A DNA stretch of 6,600 bases from Parvibaculum sp. (GTDB lineage Bacteria; Pseudomonadota; Alphaproteobacteria; Parvibaculales; Parvibaculaceae): positions 1 to 6,600 of the forward strand of contig JAGUWA010000054.1 in the NCBI GenBank assembly GCA_020062605.1, written 5' to 3'. Below, piece after piece: positions 1-6,165 of the stretch (position 1 is its first letter; every line of letters starts with the position of its first letter). The notes under the pieces are model-generated. The model did no database searches. It worked only from the letters and a program-made list of their open reading frames with translations, and had not been told where the DNA came from. Position numbers and translations under genes: made by a program.

Positions 1-408
1 ATCGTCCGAGCCGCCGTAATCGCCACCGCTGCCCCCACCCGAAGCGCCGCCGCCGGAACGGCCGTCCAGCATGGTCAGCGTGGAATTGAAGCCTTGCAGC
101 ACGACTTCGGTCGAATAGCGTTCCTGGCCGGACTGGTCGGTCCATTTGCGGGTCTGCAGCGCGCCCTCGATATAGACCTTCGCGCCCTTCTTCAGATATT
201 GCTCGATGACCTTGCAGAGGCCTTCGTTGAAGACGACGACGCGGTGCCACTCGGTCTTTTCCTTGCGCTCGCCGGTGTTCTTGTCGCGCCAGCTCTCCGA
301 GGTCGCGATGCGCAGATTGGCAATGGGACGGCCGTCCTGCGTGCGGCGGATCTCGGGGTCGGCGCCCAGATTACCGATCAGGATGACCTTGTTGACGCTG
401 CCTGCCAT
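1..408 (-). CDS. ssb: Single-stranded DNA-binding protein SSB (3' end beyond window)
   Basis: SSB coats single-stranded DNA during replication, recombination and repair, and recruits partner proteins through its C-terminal tip. The 136 visible residues start MAGSVNKVILIGNLG and form the complete OB fold (about residues 3-113). They contain the family blocks ATSESWRDK, TEWHRVV, YIEG and RKWTDQSG. The aromatic residues known to stack on DNA in E. coli SSB are present as W40, W54, F60 and W89. From about residue 117 the chain becomes a Gly/Ser-rich linker. The usual acidic C-terminal tip lies outside the window, so its presence cannot be confirmed. The start is set by a good Shine-Dalgarno GAGGA (complement of 416-420), 7 bases before ATG at 408. 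The gene diverges from uvrA, as in E. coli. A small membrane-protein ORF lies 90 bases upstream in the same direction and could share its transcript. Confidence 0.97.
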   Translation of the reverse strand, partial: MAGSVNKVILIGNLGADPEIRRTQDGRPIANLRIATSESWRDKNTGERKEKTEWHRVVVFNEGLCKVIEQYLKKGAKVYIEGALQTRKWTDQSGQERYSTEVVLQGFNSTLTMLDGRSGGGASGGGSGGDYGGSDD

Positions 409-498
409 GTTTTTGTCCTCGTGGATTAGCTGCCCGTTGCGCGGACCCTAGCCGCAGGGACCGCCGGGAACCAGCGCTCTCGATAAAAAAGCTGTGGA

Positions 499-639
499 TC
501 AAACGATAAGGGAAATCCCGACCAGAAGCAGCGCTGTCCAGAAAGCAATCATGCAGCCCACGATCACCGTCTGCCGCCGGAATGCGCTCCCGACCATCTC
601 TCGCGTTGCCGGTTGATTTCCGGCGCTCCCTTGCCGCAT
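499..639 (-). CDS. Hypothetical 46-residue single-pass membrane protein
   Basis: I do not recognise this protein. It starts MRQGSAGNQPATREMVG. The first 23 residues are polar and basic (R2, R13, R21, R22). Residues 24-46 form one uninterrupted hydrophobic segment with a central Trp (W34), and the chain ends there in LLLVGISLIV. The positive-inside rule predicts N-terminus in the cytoplasm and C-terminus at the outer face of the inner membrane. By hand count 32 of 46 codons end in G or C, which fits coding use in a GC-rich genome but is weaker than in uvrA. ATG at 639 is the only ATG before an in-frame stop at 652-654. Its Shine-Dalgarno is poor (GGGG, complement of 645-648). Met15 (position 597) is an alternative start giving 32 residues. 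The LexA box ends 16 bases upstream of the start, so SOS control is plausible. It could be a chance ORF, but the clean transmembrane segment argues for a gene. Confidence 0.5.
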   Translation of the reverse strand: MRQGSAGNQPATREMVGSAFRRQTVIVGCMIAFWTALLLVGISLIV

Positions 640-658
640 GGCTACCCCGCTTTATGTT
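631..658 (+). promoter_or_regulatory. Possible uvrA promoter overlapping the SOS box
   Basis: TTGCCG (631-636) and TATGTT (653-658), separated by 16 bases, resemble -35 and -10 elements. The -10 shares three bases with the LexA box, a layout in which LexA would block polymerase. Each hexamer has only four matches to the sigma-70 consensus and the spacing is one base short. This is therefore a candidate only, supported mainly by its overlap with the operator. Confidence 0.28.
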
Positions 659-670
659 CTTGTTATGTTC
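656..670 (+). promoter_or_regulatory. LexA-binding SOS box, GTTC-N7-GTTC
   Basis: The sequence GTTCTTGTTATGTTC is an exact match to the direct-repeat LexA operator GTTC-N7-GTTC known from alphaproteobacteria such as Rhizobium and Rhodobacter. It differs from the CTGT-N8-ACAG palindrome of E. coli. It lies 99 bases before the uvrA start and 16 bases upstream of the divergent 46-codon ORF. UvrA is an SOS gene in many bacteria, so repression by LexA and induction after DNA damage is the expected role. The position allows it to act on transcription in both directions, as the shared site between uvrA and ssb does in E. coli. Binding is inferred from the motif and its location. Confidence 0.88.
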
Positions 671-769
671 TCATAAACGCAAATCTGCGGCAAGATGAAA
701 TCGGCTTCGCATGATTCTTTGTCGCGCGGGGCTCTGAGCCCTTGAAGCTGGCCCTGCCGCCCTACATAC

Positions 770-3700
770 ATGAAGCCTGAGACCAAGCCGCAATCCCCGC
801 ACAGCATGACGCGCGCCGCCCCGAAAGGGTCCGGCCGCGCCCGTAAGAGTTCCGGCCCGATGACCACCCCTTCGAAGAAACCCGCGCCTGCCAGGCACAG
901 CGACACCCAGAACCGCTTCATCCGCGTCATCGGCGCGCGCGAGCACAATCTGTGCGATGTCAGCGTGGAGCTGCCGCGCGACGAGCTGATCGTGATTACG
1001 GGACTTTCCGGTTCGGGCAAGTCGTCGCTCGCCTTCGACACGATCTATGCCGAGGGGCAGCGGCGCTACGTCGAAAGCCTGTCGGCCTATGCGCGGCAGT
1101 TCCTCGAAATGATGCAGAAGCCGGATGTCGACCAGATCGACGGCCTCTCGCCCGCCATTTCCATCGAGCAGAAGACGACCTCGCGCAACCCGCGCTCGAC
1201 GGTCGGCACGGTCACCGAAATCTACGACTACATGCGCCTTCTCTGGGCGCGCATCGGCATTCCCTATTCGCCCGCGACGGGCCTGCCCATCGAGAGCCAG
1301 ACGGTCAGCCAGATGGTCGACCGCGTGATGGCGCTGCCGGAGGGCACGCGGCTCTTTCTGATGGCGCCGATCATCCGCGGCCGCAAGGGCGAGTACCGCA
1401 AGGAATTCGCCGAACTGCAGAAGAAGGGCTTCCAGCGCGTGAAGGTGGACGGCACCTTCTATGAGATCGCGGATGTGCCCGCGCTCAACAAGAAGCTGAA
1501 GCACGACATCGACGTGGTGGTGGACCGCATCGTCGTGCGCGGCGATCTTGGCAACCGGCTCGCCGACAGCTTCGAAATCGCGCTCGACCTGGCCGACGGC
1601 ATCGCCGTGGTGGAGATGGCCGATGCAAAAAAGGGGGAGGACGCCGAGCGCATCATCTTCTCGTCGCGCTTCGCCTGCCCCGTTTCGGGCTTCACCATCG
1701 ACGAGATCGAGCCGCGCCTCTTCTCGTTCAACAATCCCTTCGGCGCCTGCCCCGCCTGCGACGGCCTCGGCACGCAGTTCTACATGGACCCCGAACTTGT
1801 CGTTCCCGACCCCGGCCTGTCGCTGAAGAAGGGGGCGATCGCGCCCTGGTCGCGCTCGACCTCGCCCTATTACACGCAGACGCTGCAGGCACTGGCGAAG
1901 CAGTACAAGTTTTCCATGACCGCGCCCTGGTCGCAGCTTCCCGAGGAAGCGCAGAACGTGATCCTTTACGGTTCGGGCGAGGAAGCGGTGACCTTCGCCT
2001 ATGACGACGGCATGCGCTCCTACAAGACGAAGAAGCCGTTCGAAGGCGTGATCCCGAACCTCGAACGGCGCTGGCGCGAAACGGACAGCGCCTGGGCGCG
2101 CGAGGAAATCGAACGCTATCAGGGCATCACCAATTGCGAGGATTGCGGCGGCTATCGCCTGAAGCCGGAAGCGCTCGCGGTGAAGATCGCAAAGCGCCAT
2201 ATCGGCGAAGTCACGCAGATGTCGATCCGCGAGGCCGACGCCTGGTACCGCGACCTCGGCGAACAACTGAGCGCGAAGCACAACGAGATTGCCGGTCGCG
2301 TGCTGAAGGAAATCCGCGAGCGGCTGCACTTCCTCAACAATGTCGGGCTCGATTATCTGACGCTGTCGCGCAACTCGGGCACGCTGTCGGGCGGCGAGAG
2401 CCAGCGCATCCGGCTTGCCTCGCAGATCGGCTCCGGCCTCACCGGCGTTCTCTATGTGCTGGACGAGCCCTCCATCGGCCTCCATCAGCGCGACAATGAC
2501 AGGCTTCTCGAAACGCTGAAGCGCCTGCGCGATCTCGGCAATACGGTGATCGTGGTCGAGCATGACGAGGACGCGATCCGCACCGCCGATCATGTGGTGG
2601 ACATGGGACCGGGCGCCGGTATCCATGGCGGCAAGGTCGTCGCGGAAGGAACGCCCGACGACATCATGGCCAATCCCGAGAGCCTGACCGGGCAATATCT
2701 CACCGGCTTCCTGCAGGTGCCGGTGCCCGCGACGCGGCGGACGGGCAACGGCAAGCGCGTGAAGATCACGGGCGCGCGCGAGAACAACCTGAAGAACGTG
2801 ACGGCGGAAATTCCGCTCGGCACTTTTACCTGCGTCACGGGCGTTTCCGGCGGCGGCAAGTCCACTCTCCTCATCGAGACGATCTACAAGGCCGTGGCAC
2901 GCAGGCTCAACAACAGCCGCGAACATCCAGGCACCTTCGACGAGATTTTCGGGCTCGAATATCTCGACAAGATCATCGACATCGACCAGTCGCCCATCGG
3001 CCGCACGCCGCGCTCGAACCCGGCGACCTATACCGGCGCCTTCACCTTCATTCGCGACTGGTTCGCCGAACTGCCGGAAAGCCGCGCGCGTGGCTACAAG
3101 CCCGGCCGCTTCTCCTTCAACGTGAAGGGCGGACGCTGCGAAGCCTGCCAGGGCGACGGCGTCATCAAGATCGAGATGCACTTCCTGCCGGATGTCTATG
3201 TGGAATGCGATGCCTGTCACGGGCACCGCTACAACCGCGAGACGCTGGAGGTAAAGTTCAAGGAGAAGTCGATCGCCGACGTCCTCGAGATGACGGTCGA
3301 CGAGGCGGCCTCGTTCTTCAAGGCGGTGCCCGCGGTGCGCGACAAGATGGAAGTGCTGCAGCGCGTCGGCCTAGGCTACATCAAGGTCGGCCAGCAGGCG
3401 ACGACGCTTTCGGGCGGCGAGGCGCAACGCGTGAAACTCGCCAAGGAACTCTCGAAGCGCGCGACGGGCCGCACGATCTACATTCTGGACGAGCCGACGA
3501 CCGGCCTTCATTTCCACGACGTGGCGAAGCTTCTAGAGGTGCTGCACGAGCTGGTCGAGAGCGGCAACACGGTAGTGGTGATCGAGCACAATCTCGAAGT
3601 CATCAAGACGGCGGACTGGATCATCGATCTCGGCCCCGAAGGCGGCGATGGCGGCGGCGAGATCGTGGCAGCCGGCACGCCGGAAGATGTGGCCGCCGAG

Positions 3701-3886
3701 CCCCGCTCCCACACCGGCCATTATCTGAAGGAATTCTTCAAGCGCCGGCCGGGCAAAGGCGCCTCCGGGAACGAGGGGACCACGAAATCCCGCAAGGCGA
3801 GCGCGGCCGCAAAGAGCAATGTGAAGGCGAGCAAATCTGCGCCGAAGGCGAAGTCCGGCGGCCCGAAGCGGAAAAAGACGGCTTGA
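770..3886 (+). CDS. uvrA: Excinuclease ABC subunit UvrA
   Basis: UvrA is the dimeric ATPase that finds bulky DNA lesions and loads UvrB in nucleotide excision repair, in the cytoplasm. The 1038 residues carry two ABC ATPase halves. Half I has Walker A GLSGSGKSS (78-86), signature LSGGES (539-544) and Walker B VLDEPS (D565, E566). Half II has Walker A GVSGGGKST (691-699), signature LSGGEAQ (880-886) and Walker B ILDEPT (D907, E908). Zinc module 2 is intact (C790, C793, C813, C816). Zinc module 1 has C303, C327 and C330 but Ser at 306, where E. coli UvrA has Cys. The conserved core begins near residue 50 (RFIRVIGAREHNL), so the N-terminus is extended by about 45 residues. The start is uncertain: ATG at 770 has no good Shine-Dalgarno, an in-frame stop at 743-745 limits the ORF, and Met31 (860) is an alternative. 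Residues 991-1038 are a Lys/Ala/Ser-rich basic tail. The upstream SOS box predicts damage-inducible expression. Confidence 0.98.
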   Translation: MKPETKPQSPHSMTRAAPKGSGRARKSSGPMTTPSKKPAPARHSDTQNRFIRVIGAREHNLCDVSVELPRDELIVITGLSGSGKSSLAFDTIYAEGQRRYVESLSAYARQFLEMMQKPDVDQIDGLSPAISIEQKTTSRNPRSTVGTVTEIYDYMRLLWARIGIPYSPATGLPIESQTVSQMVDRVMALPEGTRLFLMAPIIRGRKGEYRKEFAELQKKGFQRVKVDGTFYEIADVPALNKKLKHDIDVVVDRIVVRGDLGNRLADSFEIALDLADGIAVVEMADAKKGEDAERIIFSSRFACPVSGFTIDEIEPRLFSFNNPFGACPACDGLGTQFYMDPELVVPDPGLSLKKGAIAPWSRSTSPYYTQTLQALAKQYKFSMTAPWSQLPEEAQNVILYGSGEEAVTFAYDDGMRSYKTKKPFEGVIPNLERRWRETDSAWAREEIERYQGITNCEDCGGYRLKPEALAVKIAKRHIGEVTQMSIREADAWYRDLGEQLSAKHNEIAGRVLKEIRERLHFLNNVGLDYLTLSRNSGTLSGGESQRIRLASQIGSGLTGVLYVLDEPSIGLHQRDNDRLLETLKRLRDLGNTVIVVEHDEDAIRTADHVVDMGPGAGIHGGKVVAEGTPDDIMANPESLTGQYLTGFLQVPVPATRRTGNGKRVKITGARENNLKNVTAEIPLGTFTCVTGVSGGGKSTLLIETIYKAVARRLNNSREHPGTFDEIFGLEYLDKIIDIDQSPIGRTPRSNPATYTGAFTFIRDWFAELPESRARGYKPGRFSFNVKGGRCEACQGDGVIKIEMHFLPDVYVECDACHGHRYNRETLEVKFKEKSIADVLEMTVDEAASFFKAVPAVRDKMEVLQRVGLGYIKVGQQATTLSGGEAQRVKLAKELSKRATGRTIYILDEPTTGLHFHDVAKLLEVLHELVESGNTVVVIEHNLEVIKTADWIIDLGPEGGDGGGEIVAAGTPEDVAAEPRSHTGHYLKEFFKRRPGKGASGNEGTTKSRKASAAAKSNVKASKSAPKAKSGGPKRKKTA

Positions 3887-3917
3887 GGCGCACGCAGGCG
3901 TTTCCGCACCGCCTCAA
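3883..3917 (+). terminator. Inverted repeat overlapping uvrA stop, possible terminator
   Basis: TTGAGGCG (3883-3890) and CGCCTCAA (3910-3917) are perfect 8-base inverted complements. The 19-base loop holds a further small GCG/CGC pairing (3898-3900 with 3905-3907). The left arm includes the uvrA stop codon. No T-run follows, so it is not a classical intrinsic terminator. It may end or stabilise the uvrA transcript, or be a chance palindrome in GC-rich DNA. Confidence 0.35.
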
Positions 3918-3929
3918 ACTGTCTATAAC
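3901..3929 (+). promoter_or_regulatory. Candidate phoD promoter
   Basis: TATAAC (3924-3929) matches the -10 consensus at five of six positions, and TTTCCG lies 17 bases upstream (3901-3906) as a poor -35. A start near 3936 would leave a leader of about 20 bases before the phosphatase start. The intergenic gap is only 68 bases, so read-through from uvrA is also possible. The half-site CTGTCTA (3919-3925) resembles one half of a rhizobial Pho box, but no second half follows at the expected spacing. Confidence 0.38.
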
Positions 3930-3952
3930 CAGCCCCGTGATTTCAGGCTGGT
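3928..3952 (+). repeat. Inverted repeat just before the phoD start
   Basis: ACCAGCC (3928-3934) and GGCTGGT (3946-3952) are perfect complements around an 11-base loop. The right arm ends two bases before ATG at 3955 and contains the only Shine-Dalgarno-like bases for that start. In RNA the hairpin could hide the ribosome site, provided transcription begins upstream of the left arm. In DNA it could be an operator. Neither role is proven. Confidence 0.45.
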
Positions 3953-3954
3953 GA

Positions 3955-6108
3955 ATGCGGGAACGGGGGCCGATGCCGGGGGTATCGTTCAGTCGGCGCG
4001 ACTTTCTGAAGCTGTTCGGCGCAACGGCGGGATGCTTCGTGGCGACGGCTGCCACGTCGCCCTTCCTGCCGAAACTCGGCGCCGCCTACGCAGCACCCGG
4101 CGCTTTCCACTTTCCCCAAGGCCTCGCCTCCGCCGACCCGCAGCCCGACGCCGTGATGCTCTGGACGCGCGTGGAAGCATTCGACAACGGCGCGGCCCTC
4201 CCGAACGGCGATGTCGACCTCTATGTGCAGGTCGCCACCGACATGAATTTCGAGACGGTGGTCGTCGAGCAATCGGTGCGCGCGAGCAAGGCATCGGACC
4301 ACACGGTTCGCATCTTCGTGCAGGGACTGAAGCCGGACACGGTCTATTATTACAACTTCTATGCCGGCGGCGACCGCTCGCCCTACCCCGGCCGCACGCG
4401 AACCGCACCGCTTCCCGGCGCCAAGCGCAAGGTGCGTTTCGCCAGCGTTTCCTGCCAGAGCTATGAGGCCGGTTACTACGGCGCCTGGCGCCGGCTCGTG
4501 AACGACGACATCGCCGCCGCACCGGACGAGCAGATCGATTTCGTGTTGCATCTGGGCGACTTCATCTACGAGCGCACCGGCGATGTGCCGGAGGATCGTC
4601 CGCTCGCACGGCTCGTCGGGCCGCTTCCCGATGGCAGCGAACCCTGGGAACCGGACGGCACGCGCGACTGGTGGCGCAAGGGAGGTCAGGCGGCGGTGAC
4701 GCTCGCCGACTACCGGCATCTCTACAAGACCTATCTCACCGATCCGGACCTGCAGGCGGCGCGGGCGCGCTTCCCGTTCGTGTGCACGTGGGACGACCAC
4801 GAATTCACGAATGACGCATGGCAAAGCTACGGCAGTTATTTCGGCGACGGAGAGCCTGCACAGAAGCGCAAACTGGCCGCGAACCGCGCCTGGTTCGAAT
4901 TCGTTCCCGCCGTGCTCTCTCAGGCGCCCCGTTTCAACGGCGTCGCATCGCCCGCGCACGACTTCCGCAATGCGCGCGTGGACGATGCACCGATGGAAGC
5001 GCATGACGGCGATTTCCTGTTCGAGGGCGAAAACGCGAAGGCCCTGTCGAGCCTGACCATCTATCGCACGCTTCGCTGGGGCGCAATGCTCGATCTCGTC
5101 GTGACGGATCTGCGCTCCTATCGCAGCCCGCCGGTGATGAACGAGGAAACCAGAGCGCTGATCGCGGGGGCGCCGGTGCCGCCGGTGCGTGTCGTGAAGC
5201 TGCTCGATGCGGGACAGACCGCGAATGACGGCAATCCACCCGCGACCATCGCCTATGGCGACCGCGAGATAGAGAACCCGCGCGCCGCAGCGCCGGCCGG
5301 CACGCATCTGGGCGGTCCGCAAAAGGCCTGGTTCAAGGAAGTCATGAAGGCCTCGAAGGCCGAATGGCGCATCTGGACGAACAGCTGCCCGGCACTTCAG
5401 ATGCGGCTCGACTTCTCGCAAATTCCCTTCGCCGGTCTGGAAGACGGTTATGTCGGCACCGACGCATGGCAGGGCTATCCGGGCGAACTTTCCGAGCTGC
5501 TCTCGTTCCTGAGAGACGAAAATATCGGCAATGTGATCTCGCTCTCGGGCGACTACCATGCTTTCGCGGCAGGGCGCCTGCCGGCTGATCCCGACGCCGA
5601 AACGCTCGCCTGCCCCGCTGTCGAGTTCCTGACGGCGGCGATCAGCTCCGGTTCGATGTATGAGGGCGTGGACCGGCGCACGCGCGATAACGGCTTCTTC
5701 CGCCGGGCAGCCACCATCGAGGATGAAGATGGCCGTCAGCCGAACTGGAACAACACGCTCGTGAACGGGGTGCGCGCAGGCGTTCTCGTCAATTATTCGA
5801 GTTCGGACTACCTGCTGAACCTCGTTCGCAACGACCGCGCGAGCCCCGGCCTCGATTACATCGACTCCGACGCGCATGGATACACGCTCGTCACGCTCGA
5901 CGAAGGCCATGCGGAAGTCGTGCAGGTGAATGTCGGCGACGTGACGGCCGATGCCGGCCCGGAGGGTTCATCCGTGATACGCAAGACGCGCTTCAGGGTG
6001 AAAGGCTGGGCAGGCGGCGAGGAGCCGGTGCTCGAAGGCCCCGATTTCGAGGGCAAACCGCCCTATCCCTGGCAGGCCGAGGCAAAGCCCGATCCGCAGC
6101 CGGTTTGA
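3955..6108 (+). CDS. phoD: PhoD-family alkaline phosphatase/phosphodiesterase, Tat-exported
   Basis: PhoD enzymes are extracytoplasmic metal-dependent phosphomonoesterases and phosphodiesterases that release phosphate from organic esters. In the Bacillus enzyme the site holds iron and calcium. The N-terminus has a twin-arginine signal, SRRDFLK at 13-19, then a hydrophobic stretch and likely cleavage after AYA (residue 46). An N-terminal PhoD domain follows (FPQGLASADP, 53-62, then VMLWTR). The catalytic domain shows SCQSYEAGYY (C167, Y170), HLGDFIYE (H199, D202), WDDHE (279-283), TDLRSYR (384-390) and SGDYH (531-535, with D533 and H535). The ending HGYTLVTLDE pattern is also typical. At 717 residues it is longer than B. 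subtilis PhoD (about 580). Most of the surplus appears to lie between WDDHE and SGDYH and in the C-terminal 90 residues. Met7 (3973) is an alternative start with a better Shine-Dalgarno and leaves the Tat motif intact. True substrate is unknown. Confidence 0.93.
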   Translation: MRERGPMPGVSFSRRDFLKLFGATAGCFVATAATSPFLPKLGAAYAAPGAFHFPQGLASADPQPDAVMLWTRVEAFDNGAALPNGDVDLYVQVATDMNFETVVVEQSVRASKASDHTVRIFVQGLKPDTVYYYNFYAGGDRSPYPGRTRTAPLPGAKRKVRFASVSCQSYEAGYYGAWRRLVNDDIAAAPDEQIDFVLHLGDFIYERTGDVPEDRPLARLVGPLPDGSEPWEPDGTRDWWRKGGQAAVTLADYRHLYKTYLTDPDLQAARARFPFVCTWDDHEFTNDAWQSYGSYFGDGEPAQKRKLAANRAWFEFVPAVLSQAPRFNGVASPAHDFRNARVDDAPMEAHDGDFLFEGENAKALSSLTIYRTLRWGAMLDLVVTDLRSYRSPPVMNEETRALIAGAPVPPVRVVKLLDAGQTANDGNPPATIAYGDREIENPRAAAPAGTHLGGPQKAWFKEVMKASKAEWRIWTNSCPALQMRLDFSQIPFAGLEDGYVGTDAWQGYPGELSELLSFLRDENIGNVISLSGDYHAFAAGRLPADPDAETLACPAVEFLTAAISSGSMYEGVDRRTRDNGFFRRAATIEDEDGRQPNWNNTLVNGVRAGVLVNYSSSDYLLNLVRNDRASPGLDYIDSDAHGYTLVTLDEGHAEVVQVNVGDVTADAGPEGSSVIRKTRFRVKGWAGGEEPVLEGPDFEGKPPYPWQAEAKPDPQPV

Positions 6109-6132
6109 CGGGGGGGCGTCACCCGCTAAGCT
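6105..6132 (+). promoter_or_regulatory. Weak candidate promoter for the amidase gene
   Basis: TTGACG (6105-6110), overlapping the phosphatase stop codon, matches five of six -35 bases. A poor -10, TAAGCT (6127-6132), lies 16 bases further on. The two genes are only 57 bases apart in the same direction, so cotranscription is an equal possibility. Confidence 0.25.
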
Positions 6133-6165
6133 TCTCGCCAACAAAACAGGGGCGAGGAACAGAGG

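Larger units (their letters stand above)
409..769. other. Divergent ssb/uvrA control region
   Basis: These 361 bases separate the two recognised repair genes. They hold the 46-codon ORF (499-639), the LexA box (656-670), a 90-base spacer before ssb and a 99-base stretch between the LexA box and the uvrA start. I find no convincing consensus promoter for ssb. The best match on the minus strand is TTATCG (complement of 504-509), 18 bases, then TATCGA (complement of 480-485), which is weak. The uvrA leader contains a small inverted repeat GGGCT-CTG-AGCCC (729-741) with no T-run, and no riboswitch that I recognise. Confidence 0.6.

Noticed and set aside
94..429. 111-codon plus-strand open frame opposite ssb
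   Set aside because: It is antisense to a clearly recognisable SSB and its translation resembles no family I know.
483..515. T-run after the small ORF on the minus strand (AAAAAA at 485-490 on plus), with GGGATTTCCC before it, as a terminator
   Set aside because: The only nearby palindrome has a stem of four at most with a two-base loop, and lies about 15 bases from the T-run, so it does not form a normal intrinsic terminator.
695..745. 16-codon upstream ORF in the uvrA leader, in frame with uvrA
   Set aside because: It has a weak ribosome site and no regulatory amino-acid run; a short ORF of this size is expected by chance.
671..3226. 851-codon open frame on the minus strand opposite uvrA
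   Set aside because: Its codons are exact reverse complements of uvrA codons. It stays open only because uvrA avoids TTA, CTA and TCA codons, as expected in GC-rich genes. The product has no recognisable domain.
3919..3936. Pho box upstream of the phosphatase
   Set aside because: Only one CTGTC half is present; the bases at the second half position (CAGCCCC) do not match.
3943..5910. 655-codon open frame on the minus strand opposite the phosphatase gene
   Set aside because: It has the same codon-aligned antisense phase and the same explanation: rare TTA, CTA and TCA in the sense gene. The Tat signal and PhoD motifs show the plus strand is coding.
6106..6121. TGACG-GGGGGG-CGTCA inverted repeat at the phosphatase stop as terminator
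   Set aside because: The five-base stem with a six-G loop and no following T-run is too weak to call.
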